The notes beneath the pieces were generated by a model. It ran no database searches and was not told where the DNA came from. It saw only the letters and a list, made by a program, of their open reading frames with translations. Positions 10,751-21,149 of a DNA stretch of 64,000 bases are shown piece by piece (position 1 is the stretch's first letter; each line of letters starts with the position of its first letter). Where the stretch lies: contig MU867107.1 of the NCBI GenBank assembly GCA_033725935.1, positions 124,001 through 188,000 on the forward strand, in the 5' to 3' direction. Made by a program: the position numbers and the translations under genes. The DNA comes from Cladorrhinum sp. PSN259. Taxonomy: Eukaryota > Ascomycota > Sordariomycetes > Sordariales > Podosporaceae.

Positions 10751-12993
10751 TTTGTTTGATGATTGTGTGTTTAAGGTAGATGATGAGAAGAGAAAAGTGT
10801 CTGGAATTTCATCTTGAAAAGACGGCGGGTTCCCAAGCGTCGTCTATTTATTTCCATCACCCGTGGAGTATGGGAGGACTCGGATGTGCCGGAGAGAAGA
10901 ATTGAAGTTGCGGTCAACATAGCTTTTGCCACTAATTTCCACTTGTTGCTCCATAGATTCGTGGGTTCTACACTGTGTTGAAGGATTCCGAGGTTACTAG
11001 TCGATCATGTCTGGTGGATTCCCACGATGGGGTCTCATGAAAAAGGATTTTGCATAAATCGAGAAATTTTTATGCACTAATACAGATTTGGGAGGGTGTT
11101 CCTGGTTCCAGGTAAACGGAGTGGAAAATAATCAAAAGGTAATATTGCATCCCCCTGATCAGTTGGAGTTGTTTGTTAGTGTATATGACTAGTATGGTTT
11201 ACCCCGGAAATCCTGATGCCTGGTGGTACCTCGAGATCCTACACTACCGTAGCTTACCTTAATTACTGGTCTGCATGACCAACCACATAAAGGCTCGTCT
11301 TTACGTCTCAAAAGAATGTTCTGTTAGGTCCTTTCGCTCGGCTGTTCTGTTCCGGGAACTGTTGTTCCAGACTCTCGATCGTGGGTCAAGGAGAAAGGGT
11401 CCACCGAACTGCCGATATCTCCGAACTAAACAAAGGCACCCGTTTTATGGTAAAGGGCGCGGTGACACTACTGCAGGTTCGGGAATTATGTTTCGTGGTG
11501 CTGGAGACGCAAATCCTTCAAATTCGCCCGACGCAGGACTGAATACACCAGAGTCGGGACTCATGACGCTTGGGACCATTGGCGAGCTATTGGTTGAGGA
11601 CCCGCGATGCGATTGGCGACGGGAAAAACATGCGAGACTCTTGAACCATTTCATGGCGAATTGGTTATCTCTCGGAGTAGCGATGCGTTCGAGTGAAGAT
11701 TTTAATTTTCGAGGAACTGATTAGGATCGCAAAATTCAAATGCAGAAACGAATGCAAGGGCACGTAATCTATAAGTAATGGCTTACTGACTGGGGTTTGG
11801 TCCATGGTAATCGATACTGTGGCCAACGAAAATGCCAAACGCCCCAGAGGTTGTCGTGTGGTCGATCTCTGACCAACTAAGCCGTGAACTTGGTATCAAA
11901 GTTACAGACAGGAGCTCAATATGCGGCCGTTTGGTGAAGCCGAAACATTGGTGCCAATAAAACAGCGCCGCACCCAGAATCTGACAAAATGGCTGGGCCA
12001 AGCCGAATCGAAAATCGTGGAAGCTTACCCGGGCCGGCCTCGTTGACCCCCCGGCCAAGAGGCGGTGCTCGGTAGGATCCGAACCCATTGCTGCAGCTTG
12101 GTAAAAAAAAAATTAAAAAAAAATGGGGTTGTAACTGGCTAAAATGGAGAGAATCACAGTTCGTCTAAAATTCACTCACAGCAACCTGCCAAACTCGCAT
12201 CAAAACTTATTTTCATTCACAACGGAAAACGAAAACTGATATCCCAAAAAATGCGCACGAAAAAAGAAAAAGAAACATTCCAACCCCCCAAATCTCCTTT
12301 TTATAGACATGTGCGCACGCATACCCGAAACCAACCGATCCCCTAGCCACCCTTGAACTATTCACCACCTTCACCGTCTGCCATAAACCACCTTCTTCCT
12401 CCTCTTCTTCTTCCTCGCTCTTTCTCCTCCTGCTAACCACCATCCTTTGCCATCTTTATCCCATTCTTCTTCTTCTTCTTCTTCTTCTTCTTCTTCTTCT
12501 TCTTCTTCTTCTCCATCCGCCTCACCCCTCTTCTTCCTCCCCTTACTATTATCAACACGAGCAACCATGACCCTACAGTACCCCGGATCGTTTCTCTGCG
12601 AGGTAGGGCCCGGGTCGGACGAGTCGTACTGATCTTCAGACTCAGGCTCAGGGGACGTGGGCAAAAAGTTCTCATCCGCCCAACTTACTCTCCTGTTTTG
12701 TTTTGATACCCTACCATTGGGACGGACAAGTATTGATGGCTGAGCAGTGATTGTTGTTGCTGTTGCTAGTGATGGGGCTTTTGATGCTGCGATAGTACTA
12801 GTAATAACAGCAGTAGCATCTTTTTCTCCCTTCCCTTTCCGTCTGCTGAGATTAGAGGCTAGATCTTCACTGGCGTGCTCCGGAGTCGGTATTTGTGCGT
12901 AGACGCTGAGTTTCGAAACTGCGCCTCGACGTCCAAGGGGACGACTACTACTTGCTCCTCCGTTATCTGTACCCTTTTTTTTGGTCCTGATAT
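10751..12993. other. Gene-poor region of 2.2 kb
   Basis: A 149-codon plus-strand frame at 11275-11724 has no recognisable domain or intron structure and is not called. An A-rich patch lies at about 12102-12123 and a TTC microsatellite at 12464-12511. The rest is featureless to inspection. Confidence 0.5.
12464..12511. repeat. TTC trinucleotide microsatellite, about 16 copies
   Basis: An uninterrupted TTC run is followed by more CTT/CCT-rich sequence. It lies outside called exons. Confidence 0.9.
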
Positions 12994-15340
12994 TTACGGG
13001 TGCCTCTTTCGAGCCGCTGCTGGCTGGAATTTCTGGCTTGCTCTTTGGATAGACTGGCGCTGGTCGTTTCCCCTTCGTTGTGTTGGTCTCATCTTCTTCT
13101 GAAGTCTCGGATGATGTGATGGAGAGCGGTGATTGGGGTGAGCTTGGCGAGTCCGGTCCCTTTGAGTGACCGCCGACGACGTATACTTTGGGGCGTATGA
13201 GTGAAGGCTTTTTTCGTTTTTGGGCACCTTTGATTTGACCGGAGACGTTGATGGTTCGTCAGGGACTGTTATTATTTTTACGGAGCGCTTCTCTTCTCTG
13301 TCAGGAATTCTTGATTCTTTGGCAGGCTTCTTTGGGACTTTCTTGGATGATCTTGGGGCAGCCTTCTCTTCTTTCTCCCCAGAGATGAACAGGGTCAGCC
13401 GCAAATGCAGGGATCCGTGAGGCTCAATCGCCGTCTCAAAATACTCAGCGATGGCCTCACCGCGGCTGACAAGAATGTCTCCATGACCAAGGTCCGTTGA
13501 AAGATATGTTGGGGCAAATTTGTCGCGCGGACACCGAAGAATGTCCCTTCTCCTCTTTTCGTATTCGTTGGTCGGCAATCCCTGTTGCTTCAGTTTTTGT
13601 ATGGCGTCAAAGTGCTTCGTATCGTCGAGTGGATCCCCATCCAATGGCACCCCATCATTGTGGTTCCAGAACTTGGACTTGTATCTCCACCGCACCCTGA
13701 CGGGACTGCCCAAGCAGAGGGTAAAAGAGGTATGCGCCTCTCCGCTGTATGTGGCTGGTTTGAACCCTTCTTTCTGCTCACCACCTGCGTAAGCGGTCAA
13801 AACAACTTGACTGGGGCTACCCGGACCCCCAATATCCGTTCGCCCTTCTCCATCCGAGTCCTCTGCGCCTCCAAGATAGGTCGAAATTTCGGTGAGAAAT
13901 CCTAGAGCAGCTTGCACCGCTACGGGAGCTGTATCAAATGCGTTCACAGGCGCCAAGCCCGTTTTATCTTCTGCCGGGCCGAACAAAGCTTCGAACCGGT
14001 TCATCCGCGAGCCTGTAGTCCTGCTCTGCACCGGATGACGAACTAGAGAGATCTCTCCCGCCATGTTGGCTCCCCAGGTGATGCTCTGAAACAGGTCATC
14101 AAATATTGATCCGGGAGTTGTGGTTTTTGGTGGATTCGATCTCAGAAAGGTTACTCTGCCCCCTCCTGGCATATCGTGGCTGTACTCTCGAAAGTTGATG
14201 CCGCTCAAAACGAACTCGTTCGTTGGCTCCCCCTCATCGTCACCGAGAATCCAAAAGGGATGTTTTGGCTGCTGGAATATTTTGAGCTTCTCCCCCGCCA
14301 GCGTTGAGAGCTCCGGTATCTTGACAGGTAATGACACAAGCTTCCCACAGCCAAAAGGACCGTCACATATCCAACGGTCCCAGTAAACCCTCGGGACGCA
14401 CTTACCACATCTCTGGCAAACCGATCCATTGCGCATGTCTTTGAGTAATGTTGGCTTTTTCAACCGGTGAGGAGAAAGATCAAGGGCTGCGCTCTCGGTT
14501 GGTGTTGTTGTTCTTTGCAGCAAATAGCGTTTGGAAAATTCGAGTTCATCAGGGAGATCCTCTCCGCCAAATTTAGCGAAGTCAATACATTGATGATTTC
14601 CGCAGAACCATATTGTGTATCTTTTAGGTGACTTCTCCCCGCAGCTTGAACATGTCTTGGAATAGAAAGAAGGACGATTATGGCTAGTAGCCTTCCCCCA
14701 GGGCTGAGATGTTGATGCCGCCCGCCACCATGGAGGTTCTTCAAAGTTCCTCCGCTGATAACGTATCATGGTGACCGTATTCTCGTTGGTGCCCTGCTTT
14801 TCGAACCAAATATCCGTGATGATGTATTCGCCCAGGACAGTGTATCGACATGGCTTCGCTGGTTCGATTTTGAAGGGGCCAGCGTTTCCTGCCTTGGAAC
14901 CTGATTCAGGGGAAAGTCAGCTCAGGGGTATAAATAATAATTTGCTCCCAAGTCTCACCAAGAATCATTCCAATCGAGCTCCCTTGATCCATTGTGGCCT
15001 GTGCAGCTGACAGCCTAGCGGATGCATGTCTCTGGTAGGCTCCTACTGTTGCGTCGCCCCCGCCATCAAGCTTCGTGATGATGATATCGTCGTCGAAATG
15101 GGTGTGGTCGCCGCCGTAACCATCGATCAATGCTCCACGCACTATCATGTCACTTTGATAGACACCCTGCTGAGCTTGTCGAAAGTACGGAAGACTTTCG
15201 ATCAAGTCGGCTCGATTCTCAGCCCATGCGGGGGCGCGGTTCCCCGGCCCTCGGGGATCAACAGCGAGCTGATGCGCATTTTGACCAGCGTCGATATTTC
15301 GACGATACTCCGATCTGGACCGTGATCTAGAGCGCGACAT
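12994..15340 (-). CDS. AlkB-like fungal protein with zinc-binding cysteines, probably catalytically degenerate
   Basis: Two exons, 15340-14959 and 14900-12994, joined by a 58-nt intron (GTGAGA...CAG), give 762 residues. The join restores a conserved stretch reading MILGSK and then GEYIITDIWFEK. The start at 15340 begins an Arg-Ser repeat. Two cysteine sets (about residues 211-232 and 289-312) look like zinc-binding sites. Residues about 490-635 resemble the AlkB-type 2-oxoglutarate/Fe(II) dioxygenase core of fungal proteins of this layout, with LTAYAGG, LGSPVRVRWR and GHGDILVSRG. In aligned family members, as I recall them, the first iron ligands are His-X-Asp after the Gly-Phe; here that place reads KPA. 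The C-terminal Arg-X-Asn-X-Thr-X-Arg-like motif reads HLRLTLF. Only the late His (about 600) is kept. The C-terminal 130 residues are basic and disordered. Demethylase activity is therefore doubtful. Confidence 0.65.
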
Positions 15341-15592
15341 GACAACCCGTACAGCAAATTTAGAGAAGTGAATTGCAACGGAGTTCGACTCTTGTTGCCA
15401 CATTTTGTCATTCCTGAAAATTTCAACAAAGAAAGGCCTTCCTTTTGTCTTTTGGGGTTTCTTGCGATACCTGTTCCGGAACATAATGTGCATTGTTGCC
15501 GCAAATGGATCTGGTGTCTGGGGTGTTGCAAGCTCCTGGAATGCTGATATAATCCTGATCAACAGTTGATAAAAACCGTCCACTTCACCAAA

Positions 15593-15691
15593 GGGCGTGT
15601 GGCTCAGTTGGTAGAGCGCCCGCTTAGCATCATATTCCTCTGGAAATTCAAAGCATGCGGGAGGTCCCCGGTTCGATTCCGGGCTCGTCCA
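15593..15691 (+). tRNA. tRNA-Ala(AGC) with 26-nt intron
   Basis: The sequence folds as a standard tRNA. The acceptor GGGCGTG pairs with CTCGTCC and includes the G3-U70 wobble pair that marks alanine tRNAs. The D arm is GCTC-AGTTGGTA-GAGC, the anticodon stem CCCGC/GCGGG, and the loop TT-AGC-A. The T arm CCCGG-TTCGATT-CCGGG is perfect. The intron, 15630-15655, follows position 37 as usual. The discriminator base is A. A run of five T at 15720-15724 is a likely Pol III terminator. The gene is 253 bp upstream of, and divergent from, the AlkB-like gene. Confidence 0.97.
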
Positions 15692-16267
15692 ATTCATAAC
15701 CTGAAAATGGCAGTGAATATTTTTGCTCTTGTTTTTCTTTTCGCCTCATTTTCCTCCCCTTGCTGACATGGACAGGGGTTGGTTGGTTGTTTCAAGCGAA
15801 TGATCGCAGCGTTGTTTTCAGTCCTTTGACACTGTATTTGGATATATATATAGATACATGAATAAGGTCCCGTCGTGGATTACTCGGACTGAGGCACGCA
15901 TCCTGTGCTTGCTTGACATCTTTCAGTCTTCTTTCCCGTGACTTCTTTGCGACACGCAGATACATTAGCGAGTGCCTGGTAGTCCACACGGGTCACGAGC
16001 ATATTTGTTCAAACCGAATTACTAGTAGGCATGGGAACAGATGAATAATTTACGAACACGAGTTAGAAGCGGCGTGAGAAGCACCTGTTACAATTTTTGG
16101 AACGAGTTCAACTAATTTAATCCTGGCGAGTACAAAACAGAGTCATCCATCCCTAACAAAGAAAAAACTCGGAAGAAAAAACACAAAAGACAAAAAGTAT
16201 TAAAAAAATTTGAATGAATGAATGAATGAATGAAACAAAAGACCAATCTCCCGCCAATTACTCACCC
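15692..16267. other. Intergenic, 3' side of repeat-protein gene
   Basis: No gene supported. An AATG tetranucleotide repeat lies at about 16212-16236, just beyond the stop codon of the cysteine-rich repeat gene. Confidence 0.5.
16212..16236. repeat. AATG tetranucleotide microsatellite
   Basis: About six tandem copies of AATG, in the presumed 3' untranslated region of the neighbouring gene on the minus strand. Confidence 0.85.
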
Positions 16268-17981
16268 TCAACAGTCTGCCCTAACGGGAACCTCCTTGCA
16301 AGAATCAGGGCCCGGGTAAGGGCTCAAGCAGAGCTGGTCGCAATCCACACCGGGCGCAACAAAGACTCTGTACTCTTGACCCGACATTTCGAGTCTGAAC
16401 TGCCGCGTATCGGTGGGCAAAAGTCCGCTGGCTCTGTAGCCTGCCCTGCAGGCGCAGTAAGTCCTCAGGGGATTACCGATGGTGGTGATGCACGAGGTGG
16501 TGATTGTGCACTTGTTGAAAAAGGGGTTGGGGTTGCATGTTTCGCAGTGTCCTTGAGGAGAGGTCTTGCAGCATGTGGTAGAACAGGAAGAGGATGGAGA
16601 GCCGTTGAGGGGACCGTCATCGCATTCTTCACCTGCTTCGATGATACCGTTTCCACATTTGGGAGTGCAGCCAGAGGAACATGGGGATGTGGGTTTGGTG
16701 CACGTCTTTGTGCAGTTTGACCCGGGGGTGCCGTTTTGGTAGCCGGCGTCGCATTCTTCACCGTGTTCAAGGATTCCGTTTCCGCAGACTGGGGGACGGG
16801 GAGGACCGCAGGATTTGCCGCACTTGAATTTGCAGCCGGTTGTACATTTTGAAGACGGGGTGCCGTTCAAATCTGAGCCGTCGTCGCATTCTTCTGGGTA
16901 CTCAGTGATGCCGTTGCCGCACTGGGGGCCCGAGGTCCAGGTGCAGTTTGCGCTGCAATGAGAGAGGGAAGGGATGCCGTTCTTGAGCTTGCCGTCGTCG
17001 CATTGCTCGCCTGGCTCGAGGATTCCATTTCCGCATTCATAGGGACAAGGATCGGTGGTAGTGGTGATGGTCGTGCAGTTTGCCGAGCAAGTTGAGCCGG
17101 GTGTGCCATTGAGCTTCCAGCCCAGGTCGCATTGTTCTTCGGGAGCGTCGACTATGCCGTCGCCGCAGTAGCCGCAGATTGTGCAGTCGGTTGAGCAGCC
17201 GCTGTTGTAGGCACCGTTCAGCTGGGAGCCGGCGTCACACTCTTCGCCTTCTTCCTTGATGCCATTGCCGCAAACTGGGATTAGGGTGCAGTTGCTGGAA
17301 CAGCCCGAGTTCGGTTTGCCGTTAAGGTCACCCTTGTCACATTGTTCGGGCCACTGGGGGTTGCCGTCACCACAGATGGGCGTTTTCGTACAGTATTGTG
17401 AGCAACCTGAGTTGGGAGTGCCGTTGAGCTTCTCGCCAAGATCGCACTGTTCGCCAACTTCCACGACGCCATTACCGCAGCAAGATACTTTCTTGCAATC
17501 TTTGGAGCAACCCGAGTTGGGCTGGCCGTTGCGGTCACCTAGATCACATTCTTCACCGGTTTCCAGAATGTTGTTGCCGCAGCAAGATACCTTCTTGCAG
17601 TTGGCACTGCATCCGCTGTTGGGGGCGCCGTTCAGCTTGGGACCGAGATCACATTCCTCGTAAGGGCTGTCGACATGGCTGAAGGACTGATTAGCAAAAA
17701 GCTTGTCAGTTGTAGACTAAGGGGTTCACTCACCCATCTCCGCAGACACCTCCGCAATGAGTCTTGTTGTTGCAGTGATATGCTGTGACAGTGGGATAAG
17801 GGGGGGTAATTGTAGTCCAGGTATCGGTATCAGTAGAAGTGGTATAGGACTCATATGGAGTGGAAATGGTCGAAGACTGGATGGATTCGGCGGTAGGAAG
17901 AGTCTCGGTTTCCTCTAGACTGACACTCTGGGCAGCTACTCCTCCCACGATGAGGGCCAGGTAAAGGCTGTAAGAAAGCAT
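16268..17981 (-). CDS. Secreted protein with ten tandem cysteine-rich repeats
   Basis: Two exons, 17981-17734 and 17678-16268, with an intron of GTGAGT...CAG, encode 552 residues. A signal peptide (MLSYSLYLALIVGGVAAQ) is followed by a Ser/Thr-rich stretch and then ten repeats of about 32-44 residues. The pattern is C-G-N/D-G, two to four residues, E, about two residues, E-Q/E-C-D-x-G, then x-N-G-x-P-x-S-x-C-x-x-x-C. This resembles the 'Myxococcus cysteine-rich repeat'/DUF4215 type, which is better known from bacteria and protists. A distinct C-terminal domain of about 130 residues with more cysteines ends in the stop at 16268. The regular cysteines and secretion suggest a disulfide-stabilised rod acting at the cell surface or outside the cell. 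No catalytic motif is visible and the function is unknown. Confidence 0.83.
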
Positions 17982-19769
17982 GGCGTGGAGTTGAGTCCAG
18001 ATATTGATTCAGTGATTTGTGATTGAACTGGGGAACTGAGGTGATGATGGAGTTGCTATTGAGTCTGAACACAGGACAGAGGTCATCTATTTATCTATCT
18101 CACCAGCCTATTCAAAAACTTGGAATTTTACAACCTTCATCTTTACCGGCTATTCTTGTTCTAAGAAAAGAAACATAACTCAGCATCGCCATAGCCATGT
18201 TCCGAGATACGGCTGAGAGGCTCGTGTTAGAAGCCACCAGAGAAGGGCATGTGAGTAGTTCATTGACGGCAGATGAATGTAGTCAAGTCCAGCCACTTGC
18301 CAAGTCGCTAGGTCCAAGTCTGAAGCCAAGGCAAACAAAGGCGGGCTTTAGGCGTGCCAGAGGGAGGACTCCAGCTGGTGTGATGGCGGAAGAGCCCGCC
18401 TCGGAAGAGTCGTACACCGAAACGCAACATTATTTGAAAGTTTGTTGAGACGTTGGTGAAGCCCGAATACTTTCTCGCAACAACTTTGAGGCTGAGCCGA
18501 AGCTCTAGTGGTTGCGGCCGTTGGGTTTTGTCATAACTTGAAGTCACTTTATCGGTTCGTCACATGTTTGTGAGGGTGTCGGATTTAAATATGTGACGGA
18601 AAATGAGGGGGCTGACACCGGACACCGATAAGAGAGGCAGCGCGTGTCAGGGAATTGGAAATATGATATGATGCCAATGATGCTGAAATATGGTGGTGAA
18701 GCGTTCTGTACGCCAATGCGTCATGCGTTGAGTTGAAATCCGATAGTTTGGGTCAAACGGTGTGAACACCAGATTGCCGCTTCCGGTAATCCCAAAGAAT
18801 GCGGGGGAGCTGCAACACGAGCTGTGATTTGTTGATACGGCGTTCGGCCGAGAAGGGCTGACATCCTTCGTTCTGAAACTCAAAGCCGATATCCGACTAA
18901 GCCTCAAAGAATCGTGGGGCTAAATTTGGACGACAGTTCCGAAGTCTTGGTCGACGATGATGCCGGCTGTGCGATCGGCTTGCGCGAAAGTTGTCGTTGA
19001 ATTGATGTATGTTGCAACCAGCTGCTGCCTACGTCTGGTATCATTCATTGGGACAAACATTGGATACCTGACATGCCCTACTTTCCCACGCAGTGTGCAA
19101 TGGGCCCAAGTCTGAAGTGAGGAAGCCAGGAAGCCTGGAAGGTGCCAGAACTCTGTTGGCGCAGTCGCACCGGTTAGCATTTGCTTCAACTAATGTCTTT
19201 TTCTCCAATCTCTTTCTGTTATCAAGGCTCGTAGAGAGGATCGTTTTCACATACAAAAATAGAGCTCACTAACAGCGATGCGTTCCGCACAACCTGGACC
19301 CAAAGGCAACATAACTTCCAATTGAGACGGGGCGCAATTGAAGAAAAGCAAAACCCAACTTCAGTAGCACTTGCCCGCCATGCAGCAATGCGAAGCGACA
19401 TTCGACAACCTTTCACACGATGATGCTTATGGATGGCTAGTGCGAGACAAGTCTGGTGTGTGGCATCCAGCAAAGAACTATCGATGCCTGCCATTTTTCT
19501 CACGATAATCAAATGGAACCTGGAGAGAATTGTGCAAAACCATCGAGAAATTCGACTATTTGTGGCTCTTGGACTCTTGTCTCAACTTGTCCGGGAATAC
19601 GCGGCTGTCATCGGGAACAACACTCACTTACCTTTTCTCGGCATATGCACTTGTCCAGCGATGTCGGACAGGGAACAGTAATATCAACAACATTGAAATG
19701 CGTCGGCCATCTTTCCCTTCAACAACAATAGGCCCCTCCCCGTTTTCTCCTGAAACAGATCCCCCCACA
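17982..19769. other. Intergenic, 1.8 kb
   Basis: Only short, unconvincing frames occur on both strands. A TATA-like AT-rich patch near 18085-18100 may serve the leftward repeat-protein gene. An open frame continues upstream of the reductase start at 19770 but reads as leader sequence. Confidence 0.5.
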
Positions 19770-20899
19770 ATGTCTCCCACCCCGCCAACGATCCTCATCA
19801 CAGGCCTCAACGGCTACATTGCAGCACACACGGCCCTACGCTTCCTCAGCGCAGGCTACTCCGTCCGCGGCACTGTGCGCTCTCTCGCCTCCCCCAACAC
19901 TCGTCTAGTCCAGCACGCTCTTTCTCTCTCTCCCAACTACAATCCCAACCTCTTATCAGTCGTCGAAGTCCCCGATATCACAGCCCCTGGAGCATTCGAC
20001 TCGGCAATGCAGGACGTACAAGCCGTCGCTCACCTCGCCAGTCCGGTTTCCATGAACCCAACCAGCGTAAGAGATATGATGGATGCTTCGTTCAAGGGGA
20101 CCGCTTCTCTACTTCAGTCGTGTCTGTCGGCGAATGGGGTGTTGAAGTCAGTTGTGTACATGTCGAGTATCAGTGCTGTTTACTCCCCCAAGCCTGGGAG
20201 GTTGGGCGAGCACGTTTATAGCGAAAAGGATTGGAATAATGAGGCAGAAGAGCAGGTGCAGAGGGAAGGGGATAACACGCCGGGGTATGTGGTTTATCAG
20301 GCTAGCAAGGCCGCTGCTGAGAGGGAGTTTTGGGAGTTTGGGAAGAGGGAGGAGGGGCTGAAAGGGGTCGGAATGAGTGCTTTGTGTCCTGCGTAAGTAT
20401 ATTTTCCTTTCTCGTTCACTTCGGGATGGGTGTTGACGGGATGAACAGTCCGACTCTGGGCCCGCCGCTGCATCTGCCTGAGCCGATCGGTAGTTTAAGT
20501 ATGCGGGCCAAGGATGTGTATGATATACTGAATGGTGGCGAAGCACCGCCGTTCAATACTATTAGAGGAACATTTGTTGACGTGAGGGATGTGGCTGAGT
20601 TGGTTTTCCGGGCTGTGGAGAGAGATCTACGAGGGGAGGGTGAGGTGGTAAGGGAGAGGTATGTGGTCGTTGGAGGCCAGAGGGCTTCGCCTAGGAGAAT
20701 TGTAGAAGTTTTGAAGCAGGGGCTATATGACAAGGCCACCGAGAGGATGAGACCTATAGATGGGGAGCGGGTGCCTGAGAGCGAGTTCGCGAGGTTCGAG
20801 GTGAGTAAGGCCAGGGAGTTGTTGGGAAGGGAGTGGGTTGGTTTTGAGGAGAGTGTTCTGGATACAGCGCGGGTATTTTTGAAGTCAAGGACACTGTGA
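19770..20899 (+). CDS. Extended SDR reductase (dihydroflavonol reductase / GRE2-like)
   Basis: Two exons, 19770-20392 and 20449-20899, with an intron of GTAAGT...CAG, encode 357 residues. The Rossmann motif TGLNGYIAAHTA lies near residue 11, and an Arg-rich RGTVRS segment typical of NADP binding follows. The catalytic pair is Tyr176 and Lys180 in YQASK, with Ser at about 132 in YMSSIS. The conserved VDVRDVA segment of the family is present in exon 2. These enzymes reduce aldehydes or ketones (flavanonols, methylglyoxal, polyketide intermediates) with NADPH; the substrate here is unknown. The start at 19770 places the Rossmann strand nine residues in, as in relatives, although the frame is open further upstream. 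The gene reads in the same direction as the amine oxidase 250 bp downstream. Confidence 0.88.
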
Positions 20900-21149
20900 T
20901 GGTCGTGAGGGTAGAAACATTCGTTCCCAAAATGATATATGCAACGAGACAGCGAGCCAAGTCTTTTGCTGGCTCTATGGGTTCCACTACTTTAGTCTAC
21001 ATACCAAGTGTATTTGCCTTCCTAATTGGTCCGACGTCGGCCAATTCCGGCATGATGCGGGGACGACATCAGATCCGGTCTTGGTTATCTTTCTCCTCTT
21101 TCCACGATATTGAACAACAAATTCTTAGAGCCAATAAGAAAACTCAAGA

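Noticed and set aside
11275..11724. 149-codon plus-strand open frame
   Set aside because: No domain, no intron structure and no leader features; could be chance.
12213..12675. Poly-Glu/Lys or poly-Ser frames around the TTC microsatellite
   Set aside because: Low-complexity readings of a trinucleotide repeat without any flanking domain.
15341..15697. N-terminal extension of the AlkB-like frame to 15697
   Set aside because: It would run antisense through the tRNA-Ala gene; the ATG at 15340 starts a plausible N-terminus.
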